DNA from: an uncultured Pelagibacteraceae bacterium
GTDB lineage: Bacteria; Pseudomonadota; Alphaproteobacteria; Pelagibacterales; Pelagibacteraceae
Assembly (NCBI GenBank): GCA_902605645.1
Contig: CACLDE010000001.1
Coordinates: 1-64,000, forward strand
Reading direction: 5' to 3'
Length of the DNA: 64,000 nt
The position numbers and the translations under genes were made by a program. The stretch's first letter is position 1. Every line of letters begins with the position of its first letter. This document shows, one piece after another, positions 37,889 to 46,971 of the stretch. The notes under the pieces are model-generated. The model saw nothing but the letters and a program-made list of their open reading frames with translations, did no database searches and was not told the DNA's origin.

Positions 37889-38555
37889 TTTAAACCATAT
37901 TTTGGTGGTAGACGATGATGATCGTATAAGAAGTCTACTGAAGGAGTATCTTAACGAAAATCGTTTTGTAATTTCTACAGCTCAAAATTCAGAAGAAGCA
38001 AAAATAAAATTGGGTCATTTCAAATTTGATTTAATTATTCTTGATGTAATGATGCCTGGCCAAAATGGTTATGAACTAATTAAAGAAATTAAAGATGATA
38101 ATTGTCCGCCAATAATTTTGCTTACTGCTAAAGGAGAGGTTGAAAATAGAATTAAAGGCCTTGAGTTAGGAGCTGACGATTACATTGGCAAACCATTTGA
38201 GCCAAAGGAACTTCTTTTAAGAATTAATAATATTATCTCAAAAAAGGTTAAGATAGACCAAAAAAAAAAATATTCAGTAGGTCAAGCTGTTATTGACTTA
38301 AATAAGATGGTAATAAAATTAAATAATTTTGAAAGAAAAATTAACTTAACTGAAAAAAAAATTTTAGTGGAAATGTTATCTAAACCAGGCAAAACTTATT
38401 CAAGATCTCAAATTGGTAAAATATCTGGAATAACACAGGAAAGATCGATTGATGTAGTTATCACCCGTTTGAGAAAAAAAATTGAAATAAATCCAAAAAA
38501 TCCTAAATATTTGCAAACTATAAGGGGCTCAGGCTATGTTCTCTGGATTGAATAA
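37881..38555 (+). CDS. petR: OmpR-family response regulator, PetR-like
   Basis: Two-component response regulator of 224 residues. The receiver has the acidic pocket VVDDDDRIRSLL, phospho-acceptor Asp55 in ILDVMMPG, and the K in GKPFEPKELLLR. The C-terminal winged helix ends TRLRKKIEINPKNPKYLQTIRGSGYVL. The gene carries an 11-A run at 38260-38270 within the interdomain linker. It overlaps the downstream histidine kinase by 20 bases, so the kinase is its likely partner. The PetR identity is inferred from the MarR neighbour and domain type. Confidence 0.85.
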   Translation: MDNLNHILVVDDDDRIRSLLKEYLNENRFVISTAQNSEEAKIKLGHFKFDLIILDVMMPGQNGYELIKEIKDDNCPPIILLTAKGEVENRIKGLELGADDYIGKPFEPKELLLRINNIISKKVKIDQKKKYSVGQAVIDLNKMVIKLNNFERKINLTEKKILVEMLSKPGKTYSRSQIGKISGITQERSIDVVITRLRKKIEINPKNPKYLQTIRGSGYVLWIE

Positions 38556-39855
38556 TTTTTTTAAAAGGTTTTTGCCCAAAGGTTTATTTTATAGATCATT
38601 AATAATTGTTGCGGCCCCAACGATACTTTTGCAGCTGATTGTAACCATTGTTTTTTTTGACAGTATTTGGATTAAAGCAAATAAAGGAATGACTAGATCG
38701 CTTGTAGGTGAAATTAAAACCTTAAGTGATGTTTATAGCTCAAATGATAAAGAGCAAATTAATTATTTAACCGATATTTATAAAAAAAATTTTGACTTTG
38801 TTATTAACTCTATTGAAGAGCCTATTCCAGAAGAAGTTTTTGAAAGAAGATTTAGCCCAATGGATAGGTCACTGAGACGAGAATTAAAATCAACTTTCGG
38901 AAATGATAACTATTGGTTCAATACTGTAAATTATTTGGATATAGTAGAAGTCAGAATAAGATCAAGAAACAAAAACTTACAATTTTTTTTTCCAAAAGAG
39001 AGAATTGCGACATCTTCTGTAAGACTCTTTGTTTTATGGATCACATTGCCCTCAATAATTCTTATTCTTATAGCAATTCTTTTTCTGAAAAATCAAACTA
39101 GACCTTTAACAAATCTTGCAAAAGCCGCGCAAAAATTTGGTAAGGGAGACTATATAAATGAATTTAGGCCTTCCGGAGCTAGAGAAATTAGAAATGCTGC
39201 TTATGAGTTCGATAGAATGGCAAAAAGAATTAATAGACATTTAAATCAAAGATCGGAAATGCTTTCTGGGATTAGTCATGATTTGCGAACACCACTTACA
39301 AGATTGAAATTACAATTAGCTATGATTAATAATGAAGAAATTTCAAAAAGTATGACTAGAGATATAGATGAAATGGAAAATATGCTCAATGACTACCTTC
39401 AATTTGCAAAGACACAAGCTAAAGAAAATACTGAAAAAGTTAATTTAAAGGATATATTTCTTATTATTGAAAATAAGATAAAAAATTCTAATTTAAAAAT
39501 TAAAATTGAGAATGATGTATCTTTTTATGGGAGGAAGAATGCACTTCAAAGATGTTTTTCAAATATAATTAATAATGGTCTTACATACGGAGAAAAAATA
39601 TCTGTGACTGTGCAAAAAAGCTCTAACAGAGTAGCAATTTTATTTGACGACGATGGACCTGGTATTCCAATAGAACATTATAGAAATGTATTTAAACCTT
39701 TTTTTAGACTCGATAAAAGTAGAAGTTTAAATAAGTCTGGCGTTGGTTTGGGCTTGGCAATAGTTGAGGATATCGTTCATTCCCACGGAGGGAATATTCA
39801 ATTGTCAAAAAGTAATATCGGAGGCTTACAAGTTAAGATTTCTTTACCTTTTTAG
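38536..39855 (+). CDS. EnvZ-like sensor histidine kinase
   Basis: Membrane sensor kinase of 439 residues. Two membrane segments (about 18-42 and 160-185) enclose a periplasmic sensor of about 115 residues; a HAMP domain follows (TRPLTNLAKAAQKFGKGD), then the H-box SGISHDLRTPLTRLK with His248, the N-box NALQRCFSNIINNGLTYG, and the G-boxes DDDGPGIP and GVGLGLAIV. It presumably phosphorylates the overlapping PetR-like regulator. The 3' end overlaps the convergent UbiK-like gene by 23 bases. Confidence 0.92.
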   Translation: MFSGLNNFFKRFLPKGLFYRSLIIVAAPTILLQLIVTIVFFDSIWIKANKGMTRSLVGEIKTLSDVYSSNDKEQINYLTDIYKKNFDFVINSIEEPIPEEVFERRFSPMDRSLRRELKSTFGNDNYWFNTVNYLDIVEVRIRSRNKNLQFFFPKERIATSSVRLFVLWITLPSIILILIAILFLKNQTRPLTNLAKAAQKFGKGDYINEFRPSGAREIRNAAYEFDRMAKRINRHLNQRSEMLSGISHDLRTPLTRLKLQLAMINNEEISKSMTRDIDEMENMLNDYLQFAKTQAKENTEKVNLKDIFLIIENKIKNSNLKIKIENDVSFYGRKNALQRCFSNIINNGLTYGEKISVTVQKSSNRVAILFDDDGPGIPIEHYRNVFKPFFRLDKSRSLNKSGVGLGLAIVEDIVHSHGGNIQLSKSNIGGLQVKISLPF

Positions 39856-40072
39856 TTTTCTTTGATAATTTTTTAATTTTTAAATTTTGTTTTTCTACTA
39901 GACTTTTAAGTACCTCAAACTCTTCTCTTGAAACAAGATCTAATTTATTAACAATATCGTCTTTTCTAAATTTGAAATTCGTTATCAATTCCTTTTTAAC
40001 ATCATTGACAGTCAATATTCCTGTTTCTAACAGGCTTGATATAGTTTTTAATATTTTTTCTTTATCTGACAC
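39833..40072 (-). CDS. UbiK/BMFP-family small coiled-coil protein
   Basis: A 79-residue acidic-then-basic protein with the BMFP/UbiK pattern: a helical N-terminal half (KILKTISSLLETGILTVNDVKKEL) and a C-terminal coiled coil (LVSREEFEVLKSLVEKQNLKIKKLSKK). UbiK is an accessory factor of ubiquinone biosynthesis, and the family also has membrane-fusogenic activity. It diverges from lgt, a neighbourhood I recall from other alphaproteobacteria. The role here is inferred from family only. Confidence 0.75.
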   Translation of the reverse strand: MSDKEKILKTISSLLETGILTVNDVKKELITNFKFRKDDIVNKLDLVSREEFEVLKSLVEKQNLKIKKLSKKTKKVKKS

Positions 40073-40125
40073 ACCATATCTTATTTGATAAGTTAATTTA
40101 TTTCAATTATGTTATTAATTTTATA

Positions 40126-40905
40126 ATGTATACTCATAATTTAAACCCAATAATTTTTGATTTTGGTATTTTGTCATTGAATTGGTATTCATTAGCTTAT
40201 TTTATTGGTATATTATTTGGATGGTGGTACGGAAAAAAAATTATTATTTATATCAATAAACAACATCAAAAAAATTACAATTCAAATTTATTTGATGATT
40301 ATATAACTTATGTAATTATTTCTGTAATTATTGGCGGAAGATTAGGATATGTTTTATTTTATAACCTAAGTTATTTTTTATCTAACCCTATAGAAATTTT
40401 TTTTATTTGGAACGGGGGCATGTCATTTCACGGAGGTCTTCTCGGAATAATCATTGCTACAATTCTTTTTTCAAATAAAAGAGGTTTTGATAAGCTACTT
40501 TTACTTGATATTGTTTCTTGCGTCGCACCTATTGGAATATTTTTTGGTAGGTTAGCTAATTTTGTTAATGGAGAACTTTACGGAAAGCCCACTGATCTTC
40601 CTTGGGCCGTGACTTTTCCACTGGTTGATGATCAAGGACGGCATCCTTCACAAATTTATGAAGCCTTTCTTGAGGGTGTTTTATTGTTTATAATTTTACA
40701 ATTTATCGTAAGGAAGATGTCATATAAAAGAGGAGAATGTGCAGCAGTTTTCTTAATATTTTATTCCATATTTAGGGTCTTTTCAGAATTTTTTAGAGAG
40801 CCTGATTTGCAAATTGGATATATTTTTAATTATGTAAGTATGGGGTCTCTACTGAGTTTTTTCATGTTCGGAATAGGAATTATAATGTATTTAAAAGTCA
40901 AATGA
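40126..40905 (+). CDS. lgt: Prolipoprotein diacylglyceryl transferase Lgt
   Basis: Polytopic inner-membrane enzyme that attaches diacylglycerol to the lipobox Cys of prolipoproteins. Key motifs are LAYFIGILFGWWYG, GGRLGYVLFYN, GGMSFHGGLLG, and GRLANFVNGELYGKPTD, including the essential Arg/Asn residues. About seven membrane segments in 259 residues, as usual. The downstream gene begins in an ATGA overlap with the stop. Confidence 0.97.
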   Translation: MYTHNLNPIIFDFGILSLNWYSLAYFIGILFGWWYGKKIIIYINKQHQKNYNSNLFDDYITYVIISVIIGGRLGYVLFYNLSYFLSNPIEIFFIWNGGMSFHGGLLGIIIATILFSNKRGFDKLLLLDIVSCVAPIGIFFGRLANFVNGELYGKPTDLPWAVTFPLVDDQGRHPSQIYEAFLEGVLLFIILQFIVRKMSYKRGECAAVFLIFYSIFRVFSEFFREPDLQIGYIFNYVSMGSLLSFFMFGIGIIMYLKVK

Positions 40906-41948
40906 TTAATCTAAATGGAACAAGGTCTATAGATAAATTTTTAGAAAAAGCACTATACGACAAAAATTATGGTTATTACTCCAAAAAAAATCCATTTGGT
41001 AAAAAAGGTGATTTTATAACTGCGCCGTTAATATCACCGATATTTAGCGAGATAATATTGATATGGGTAATTTCATATTGGGTAAGCCTTGGTAAACCAA
41101 AAAAATTTTCTTTTGTTGAACTAGGTCCTGGAAATGGAGCATTCTGCAAAACATTTTGTCGTACTTTAAAAAAATTTCCTGATTTTAAAGAATCTGTTCA
41201 AATATACTTATTTGAGAGAAGTGAAAGACTTATAAAAATTCAAAAAAAAAATATAAATGATAATAATGTCACTTGGATAAAAAACATAGGTCAGATAAAG
41301 GATGGGCCAGTTCTTTTTTTTGGTAATGAATTTTTTGATTCTATTCCAATCAAACAATTCAAGATTAAGAGATCACGTATTTACGAAAAATTTATTTATT
41401 TCAAAAATGATAAATTTAAAAAATTTATTTTTAAAAAAGTATCGAAAAAAACTATTCAAAAGTTGAAAGAGTTAAATTTGCTTCGAAAAAAAGGAGTTAT
41501 TGAATATCCTCAAAAAGGTTTACAAATCTTAGAGTTAATTACAAAAAAAATTAATAAATTAAATGGTGGTATTTTACTTATAGATTATGGTTATACAAAA
41601 CCACAAGGTAATGATACATTGCAGTCATTAAAATCACACAAAAAAAATGTTTTCTATAAAAATATTGGAAAAGCCGACATCACATATTTAGTTAATTTTA
41701 AACTTTTATGTAAATATCTTTTAAAGAGGAAACTTTTTTTAAATAGGATTGTAAGTCAAAATTTTTTTTTAAAGAAGTTAGGTATTATAGAAAGGACAGA
41801 AATGTTATCTAAAAATGCGAGTTTTAAGGTAAAATCTGACTTATATTATAGGTTAGAAAGGTTATTGAGTAAAAAAAAAATGGGAAGTTTGTTTAAAGTT
41901 TTGTTTGCGGCAAATAACAAAAACAAGTTTAATCTAGGATTTGAATAA
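40902..41948 (+). CDS. MidA/NDUFAF7-family SAM-dependent arginine methyltransferase
   Basis: A DUF185-type methyltransferase of 348 residues. Family features are the N-terminal YGYYSKKNPFGKKGDFITAPLISPIFSE, the SAM motif FVELGPGNGAFC, FGNEFFDSIPIKQF and LLIDYGYTKPQGNDTLQSLKSH. The eukaryotic homologue NDUFAF7 dimethylates an arginine of a complex I subunit; a similar role in bacteria is inferred. It lies in a tight lgt-midA-pgeF unit with ATGA and TAATG junctions. Confidence 0.9.
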   Translation: MINLNGTRSIDKFLEKALYDKNYGYYSKKNPFGKKGDFITAPLISPIFSEIILIWVISYWVSLGKPKKFSFVELGPGNGAFCKTFCRTLKKFPDFKESVQIYLFERSERLIKIQKKNINDNNVTWIKNIGQIKDGPVLFFGNEFFDSIPIKQFKIKRSRIYEKFIYFKNDKFKKFIFKKVSKKTIQKLKELNLLRKKGVIEYPQKGLQILELITKKINKLNGGILLIDYGYTKPQGNDTLQSLKSHKKNVFYKNIGKADITYLVNFKLLCKYLLKRKLFLNRIVSQNFFLKKLGIIERTEMLSKNASFKVKSDLYYRLERLLSKKKMGSLFKVLFAANNKNKFNLGFE

Positions 41949-42718
41949 TGTATTTTTCAAAAAAATTAAAAAAATTTAAAAATATAAATCATTGCTTTTT
42001 TTCAAGAAAAGGTGGATTTTCAAGGGGTATTTATGGTAGTCTAAATTGTGGTCAAGGATCTAAAGATAATAAAATAAATATTAATAAAAATTTAGATTTA
42101 GTGTCAAGAAAAGTTAAAGTAGATAAAAAAAATCTCGCATTGATGTATCAAACGCACAGTAAAAAAGTAATCACAATAAATAATAAAAATAAGAATTTAC
42201 AAAAATTTAAATCTGATGCTTTAGTAACAAAAATTAAAGGTATGGCTTTAGGGGTTGTCACAGCAGATTGTGTGCCTATTATTCTTTTCGACACAAAAAA
42301 TCACATTATTGGATGCATACATGCTGGATGGAAAGGTGCTTTTTCTGGAATTATTGAAAATACAATAAAACACTTTAAAAAATTAAATAATAAAAACAAA
42401 ATTTATGCTGCAGTTGGTCCCTGCATAGGAAATAAAAGTTACGAAATTGATTTAGGTTTTTATAAAAAGTTTATATCAAAGTCTAAATACAATAAGGTTT
42501 ATTTTGTTAATCAAAGAAACAATAGAAAGTTATTTAATTTAAGGAAATATGTAAATGATAAGTTAATTAAATTAAACGTAATTGTAGATCACATTGATAA
42601 AGACACTTTTAGGGAAAAAAGTAATTTCTTTAGTTACAGAAGGTCTCAAAAACTCAATCAAAAAGATTATGGAAGATGTATTTCTGTGATTACTTTGACA
42701 AAGTTTAGCCAAAATTAA
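41948..42718 (+). CDS. pgeF: Peptidoglycan editing factor PgeF (YfiH/DUF152 family)
   Basis: Copper/zinc-dependent enzyme of the laccase-like DUF152 family. In E. coli PgeF removes muropeptides carrying Ser in place of Ala, guarding MurC fidelity. Hallmarks are HCFFSRKGGFSRGIYGSLNCG, VVTADCVPIILFD, the metal ligands in GCIHAGWKG and the CIGNKSYEI block. It starts at the midA stop (TAATG). The 256-residue length is normal. It is followed by a 110-base gap before prs. Confidence 0.93.
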   Translation: MYFSKKLKKFKNINHCFFSRKGGFSRGIYGSLNCGQGSKDNKININKNLDLVSRKVKVDKKNLALMYQTHSKKVITINNKNKNLQKFKSDALVTKIKGMALGVVTADCVPIILFDTKNHIIGCIHAGWKGAFSGIIENTIKHFKKLNNKNKIYAAVGPCIGNKSYEIDLGFYKKFISKSKYNKVYFVNQRNNRKLFNLRKYVNDKLIKLNVIVDHIDKDTFREKSNFFSYRRSQKLNQKDYGRCISVITLTKFSQN

Positions 42719-42735
42719 TCATTATAACTATAATT

Positions 42736-42751
42736 GTTAAAGCTCTTTAAC
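42736..42751. repeat. Inverted repeat GTTAAAG-CT-CTTTAAC upstream of prs
   Basis: A perfect 7-bp dyad with a 2-base centre in the 110-base gap between pgeF and prs. It lacks a usable hairpin loop and T-run, so it is not a good intrinsic terminator; it could be a protein-binding site for prs control or chance in AT-rich DNA. The rest of the gap shows no RNA structure I recognise. Confidence 0.3.
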
Positions 42752-42828
42752 GTTAAATCTTCAATAACAACTTAACTAGGAAACAAGTGGAAAAGGTTAA
42801 AAAATAATTGTATAAATAATAATATTTC

Positions 42829-43761
42829 ATGAAAATATTATCTGGAACTAGTAATCCCAAACTAAGCAAAGAAATTTCAAAACTGCTTAAACTCAAACTT
42901 GTAAATACTAATATAAAAAGATTTTCTGATGGAGAAATTTATATTGAAATAAACGAAAATATTAGAGGTAATAGTGTATTTGTAATTCAATCAACTTCGA
43001 ACCCTGCTAATGACAACTTGATGGAATTATTATTGTGTATTGATGCTTTAAGAAGGTCATCAGCAAAAAATATAACTGCTGTAATTCCATATTATGGTTA
43101 CGCAAGGCAAGATAGAAAAGTTGTTCCAAGAACGTCGATCTCTGCAAAAGTTGTTGCTAATCTGATTACAAATGCTGGGGCAAGTAGAGTTGTAACAGTA
43201 GATTTGCATGCAGGTCAGATTCAAGGATTTTTTGATATGCCTGTAGATAACCTTTTTACAACGCCTCTATTTGCAAGGTATATTAAAAAAAAATTAAAAA
43301 ATAAAAAATTAATATGTGTATCTCCAGATGTTGGCGGAGTTCAAAGAACTAGAGGTCTTGCAACAAAAATTAAAGCTGATTTAGCAATTATCGATAAAAG
43401 AAGGCCTAAGCCCGGTAAATCTCAGGTAATGAATATAATTGGTAATGTAAAAGGAAAAACTTGCATAATTGTAGATGATATAATTGATAGCGGAGGAACA
43501 ATAGTAAATGCGGTAGAAGCCTTAAAAAAAAATGGTGCAACTGAAGTTTATGTATTTATTACCCATGCTGTTTTGAGTGGTGACGCTGCTCATAAAATTA
43601 AAAAATCAAAAATAAAAAAATTAGTCATAACAGATTCAATTGACAATTCTCAAAAAATAAAAAATAACAATAAAATTGAGGTATTATCTATCTCCTCATT
43701 AATGGCAGAGGCCATAAAAAGAATTTCAAACTCCACTTCTGTATCAGATTTGTTCAATTAA
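42829..43761 (+). CDS. prs: Ribose-phosphate pyrophosphokinase Prs
   Basis: Makes PRPP from ribose-5-phosphate and ATP for purine, pyrimidine, His and Trp synthesis. Seen are FSDGEIYIEINENIRG, the flexible-loop region PYYGYARQDRKVVPR, VTVDLHAGQIQGFFD, DVGGVQRTRGLA, and the PRPP-binding motif CIIVDDIIDSGGT. Its 310 residues match class I Prs. It heads the conserved string prs-rplY-pth-ychF. Confidence 0.97.
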   Translation: MKILSGTSNPKLSKEISKLLKLKLVNTNIKRFSDGEIYIEINENIRGNSVFVIQSTSNPANDNLMELLLCIDALRRSSAKNITAVIPYYGYARQDRKVVPRTSISAKVVANLITNAGASRVVTVDLHAGQIQGFFDMPVDNLFTTPLFARYIKKKLKNKKLICVSPDVGGVQRTRGLATKIKADLAIIDKRRPKPGKSQVMNIIGNVKGKTCIIVDDIIDSGGTIVNAVEALKKNGATEVYVFITHAVLSGDAAHKIKKSKIKKLVITDSIDNSQKIKNNNKIEVLSISSLMAEAIKRISNSTSVSDLFN

Positions 43762-43815
43762 CACTTGTTTTATTTTTAAAGTTGAGTTAAATAACCTTTT
43801 CTAAATAATATAATT

Positions 43816-44580
43816 ATGATTAATATAAAAGCCAGTAAAAGAGAGAAATCAACAACAGGTTACACTAACAAATTGAGATTGGATGGTTTTATTCCTGCTA
43901 TATTGTACGGTGGAAAAAATGCTAACGAAAAAATATCTATAGCAAAAAAAGATTTAAAAAATTTTATTCAAAATGAATCTTTTTTATCTACAGTATTTGA
44001 AATAGATCTTAACGGAAAAAAAGAAAAAGTTTTGCCACGAGACGTAGCATACCATGTTACTACCAACGAGCCAATACATTTGGATTTAATGAGAATAGTA
44101 TCTGGGACTAAAATTGTAATTGAAATCCCAGTTAAGTTTATTAATAATATTGACTCACCAGGTCTTAAAAGAGGTGGTGTATTAAATATAGTAAGAAGAA
44201 AAGTTGAGTTGAGATGCCCTGCCGACAATATACCAGAAGATATTACTATAGATCTAGCGGGTACAGATATAGGAACAAGTATAAAAATTTCATCTGTAAA
44301 ATTACCAGAAAATGTTGCTCCAGTAATTACAGATAGAGACTTTGTTATTGCGACTGTAGCAGCGCCAACAATTATTAAGGAACCTGAAAAGCCGGCTGAA
44401 GGAGATGTTGCTGAAGGCGCAGATGGAGAAACAGCACCAGAAGGAACGGAGGCAGCCACAGAAACACCTGGCAAAGAGGGTGACTCTGCTAAAAAAGATG
44501 AAAAAGGTAAAGACGCATCACCTGAAAAAAAGTCTGCTGATAAAAAACCAGCTGAAAAAAAACCTGCTGAGAAAAAATAG
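43816..44580 (+). CDS. rplY: Ribosomal protein bL25, CTC/TL5 long form
   Basis: 5S rRNA-binding protein of the large subunit. Residues 1 to about 95 form the L25 domain (TGYTNKLRLDGFIPAILYGG, LPRDVAYHVTTNEPIHLDLMRI) and about 95-190 the TL5 beta-barrel (RGGVLNIVRRKVELRCPADNIPEDI, KLPENVAPVI). The last about 60 residues are low complexity, first Glu/Gly/Ala-rich and then Lys/Pro/Ala repeats ending KKPAEKKPAEKK, with GC-richer codons than the rest of the window. Length 254. Confidence 0.95.
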   Translation: MINIKASKREKSTTGYTNKLRLDGFIPAILYGGKNANEKISIAKKDLKNFIQNESFLSTVFEIDLNGKKEKVLPRDVAYHVTTNEPIHLDLMRIVSGTKIVIEIPVKFINNIDSPGLKRGGVLNIVRRKVELRCPADNIPEDITIDLAGTDIGTSIKISSVKLPENVAPVITDRDFVIATVAAPTIIKEPEKPAEGDVAEGADGETAPEGTEAATETPGKEGDSAKKDEKGKDASPEKKSADKKPAEKKPAEKK

Positions 44581-44585
44581 ATAAT

Positions 44586-45158
44586 ATGCTTTTACTAGTT
44601 GGATTAGGAAATCCCGGACCTGACAGCGAGAATAATCGACACAACATCGGATTTAAGATAATAGACGCAATTAATTCTCATTTTAAACTCTCGAAACAAA
44701 AACCTAAATTTAAAGGACTTTTAACTACTGGAAATATTGAGTCTAAAAAAGTTTATGCTATTAAACCTTTAACCTTTATGAATAACTCTGGAACAGCAAT
44801 TAAAGAATTAATAGATTATTTTAAAATTGATGCAAAAAATGTAATTGTTTTTCACGATGATTTGGATATTGATTTTGGCAAGGTAAAAGCAAAAGTAGGT
44901 GGAACAAGCGCTGGTCATAATGGCATAAAATCTATAGACAAATTTATCGGCACAGATTATTCAAGAGTAAGAGTGGGTATAGGTCATCCTAAAGAGAAAA
45001 GAAGTGTAAACAGTCACGTTCTTGAAGATTTTAAAGACGATGAAGAGGAAAGAATAAAAGAGATTACGGAAAGTATTGTAAAGTTAGTTCCAACTTTAAT
45101 AGATAAAAAAATCGATTTATTTTCAAGTAAAGTTAATCAAAACTTAAATGGGATTTAA
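44586..45158 (+). CDS. pth: Peptidyl-tRNA hydrolase Pth
   Basis: Recycles tRNA from peptidyl-tRNA that drops off ribosomes. Motifs are LLVGLGNPGPDSENNRHNIGF with the catalytic His, KPLTFMNNSGTAIKEL, VFHDDLDIDFGKVKAKVGGTSAGHNGIKSI and RVRVGIGHP. Length 190, normal. It is placed between rplY and ychF, a widely conserved order, and overlaps ychF by 11 bases. Confidence 0.97.
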   Translation: MLLLVGLGNPGPDSENNRHNIGFKIIDAINSHFKLSKQKPKFKGLLTTGNIESKKVYAIKPLTFMNNSGTAIKELIDYFKIDAKNVIVFHDDLDIDFGKVKAKVGGTSAGHNGIKSIDKFIGTDYSRVRVGIGHPKEKRSVNSHVLEDFKDDEEERIKEITESIVKLVPTLIDKKIDLFSSKVNQNLNGI

Positions 45159-46218
45159 GTGTGGTATTGTTGGCTTACCCAATGTTGGTAAATCAACTTT
45201 ATTTAATGCTTTAACTTCAACAAAAAATGCTGAGGCCGCTAATTTTCCGTTTTGTACAATTGATCCAAATATTGGAATAGTAGATGTGCCAGATAATCGT
45301 TTGGATACTCTTGCAAAATTATCTAATTCAAAAAAAAAAATTTATACTACAATAACTTTTGTAGACATTGCTGGTTTGGTCAAAGGTGCATCAAAAGGAG
45401 AAGGTTTAGGTAATAAATTTCTTTCTCACATAAGAGAGGTGGACGCTATCATTCACCTAGTAAGATGTTTTGAAAGTGAAAATATACAGCATGTTAATAA
45501 TAAGGTAAATCCAGTAGAAGATCTGGAAACTATTAAAACAGAGATCGCATTATCAGATATTGAAACTATACAAAAGAAACTAGAAAAATCCAAAAAAAAA
45601 ATGCTTTCTCAAAAAGAAAAAGAGACATTAGAAAAATCACTTGAAGCACTTAATGGTGGAATTGAACTAAATACTTTAGAAAATCACTCTAAAACATTTT
45701 TAAATCAAATAGGCCTACTGAGTTTAAAACCTAAGATAATTGTATGTAATGTTGATGAAGAAAGTTTAAAAAATGGAAATAAACATACATCAAATATTAC
45801 GAAAACTTATCCAAGAGAAAAAGTAATAACTATATGTGCAGATATTGAGGATCAACTATCAAGTCTTACTGATGATGAAAAATCCAAATTTATGAGAGAG
45901 ATAGGTCTTGAAAAAATGGGAATTAGCAAACTAATCAAAGAGGGATATGATTTGCTTAATTTAGAAACTTTTTTTACATCTGGAAAAGAAGAAAGTCGAG
46001 CATGGACAGTCAGAAAAAATACTTTGGCGCCGAAAGCAGCTGGAGTAATTCATACTGATTTTGAAAAAAATTTCATAAGGGCCGAGGCTGTTGATACCAA
46101 TGATTTTATTAAATACGGTAGCGCTGAAAAATGTAAAGAAAATGGAAAATTAAGAATAGAGGGTAAAGATTATATTGTTAAAGATGGAGATGTTTTATAC
46201 TTCAGGATTAACCCGTGA
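45148..46218 (+). CDS. ychF: Ribosome-binding ATPase YchF (OLA1 family)
   Basis: P-loop ATPase of the Obg-like group that binds ribosomes and affects translation and stress responses. The P-loop is GLPNVGKSTLFNALT, followed by ANFPFCTIDPN, FVDIAGLVKGASKGEGLGNKFL, the NVDE motif in place of NKxD, and the C-terminal TGS-like domain (TWTVRKNTLAPKAAGVIHTDFEKNFIRAE in blocks). Length 356. A run of 11 A lies at 45330-45340. Its 3' end overlaps the convergent petC by 24 bases. Confidence 0.97.
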   Translation: MGFKCGIVGLPNVGKSTLFNALTSTKNAEAANFPFCTIDPNIGIVDVPDNRLDTLAKLSNSKKKIYTTITFVDIAGLVKGASKGEGLGNKFLSHIREVDAIIHLVRCFESENIQHVNNKVNPVEDLETIKTEIALSDIETIQKKLEKSKKKMLSQKEKETLEKSLEALNGGIELNTLENHSKTFLNQIGLLSLKPKIIVCNVDEESLKNGNKHTSNITKTYPREKVITICADIEDQLSSLTDDEKSKFMREIGLEKMGISKLIKEGYDLLNLETFFTSGKEESRAWTVRKNTLAPKAAGVIHTDFEKNFIRAEAVDTNDFIKYGSAEKCKENGKLRIEGKDYIVKDGDVLYFRINP

Positions 46219-46971
46219 CCATATTTTTTTCATACTTAAAAAAACTAAAATTGATAGTAACACAAGATAAAGAATTACCTTAACACCAGTTTTATGTCTG
46301 CTCTCCAACTCTGGTTCGGCAGTCCAACTTAAGAAGGTAGTAACATCTTTTGCCATTTGATCAACTGTTGCTTCAGTTCCGTCAGCATACTCTACTAAAC
46401 CGTCAGACAAATTATTTGGCATTTTGATCTTATTACCAATCATATATTTATTGTAATAAACACCCTCATCTAATGTCACCCCAGGAGGTGGATCTTCGTA
46501 ACCAACTAAAACTGAATAAATATAATTAGCTCCCCCTTTTCTTGCTTTTACCAAGACGGACATATCGGGAGGATAAGCTCCTCCGTTAGCTGCAGCAGCT
46601 GCTTTAACATTTGGGTAAGGACTCACAAATTTATCAGAAGGCCTTCCTGCTCTAGTAAACATTTCCCCTTGAGCATCTGGGCCATCAGTTACTTCAAAAC
46701 CTGCAGCTATGGCTTTAACTTCTTCTTCAGAGAACTCAGGCCCTCCGGGTTCTCCGAGATTTCTATAGCTTAAATATTGCATAGAGTGGCAAGAAGCGCA
46801 AACCTCATTATATACCTGATAACCTCTTTGTAATGAAGCTCTATCAAATTTACCAAGTAAACCTTTAAAGCTCCAATCTACCTTTATAGGATCAACTTGT
46901 TCTGCCGATTTAAGAGTACTAAAAATTGTAAGAGATAATAATATACAGAAGAATAATTTAAATTTTTTCAT
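46195..46971 (-). CDS. petC: Cytochrome c1 (bc1 complex)
   Basis: Heme c subunit passing electrons from the Rieske protein to cytochrome c. A signal peptide (about 1-23) precedes the heme-attachment motif CASCH near residue 58; the axial Met is likely in [11 protein letters not shown]-terminal membrane anchor ([15 protein letters not shown]) ends the 258-residue chain. It is the last gene of petA-petB-petC, overlapping petB by 14 bases. Confidence 0.96.
   Translation of the reverse strand: MKKFKLFFCILLSLTIFSTLKSAEQVDPIKVDWSFKGLLGKFDRASLQRGYQVYNEVCASCHSMQYLSYRNLGEPGGPEFSEEEVKAIAAGFEVTDGPDAQGEMFTRAGRPSDKFVSPYPNVKAAAAANGGAYPPDMSVLVKARKGGANYIYSVLVGYEDPPPGVTLDEGVYYNKYMIGNKIKMPNNLSDGLVEYADGTEATVDQMAKDVTTFLSWTAEPELESRHKTGVKVILYLVLLSILVFLSMKKIWSRVNPEV

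Noticed and set aside
42719-42828. Possible riboswitch or leader RNA upstream of prs
   Set aside because: Apart from one 7-bp dyad with a 2-base centre I can find no consistent stems or known aptamer consensus; too weak to call.
43968-44474. 168-codon minus-strand ORF opposite rplY
   Set aside because: It is the shadow of the GC-richer L25 tail, has a Ser/Ala/Pro/Val composition unlike every real gene here, and no recognisable motif.
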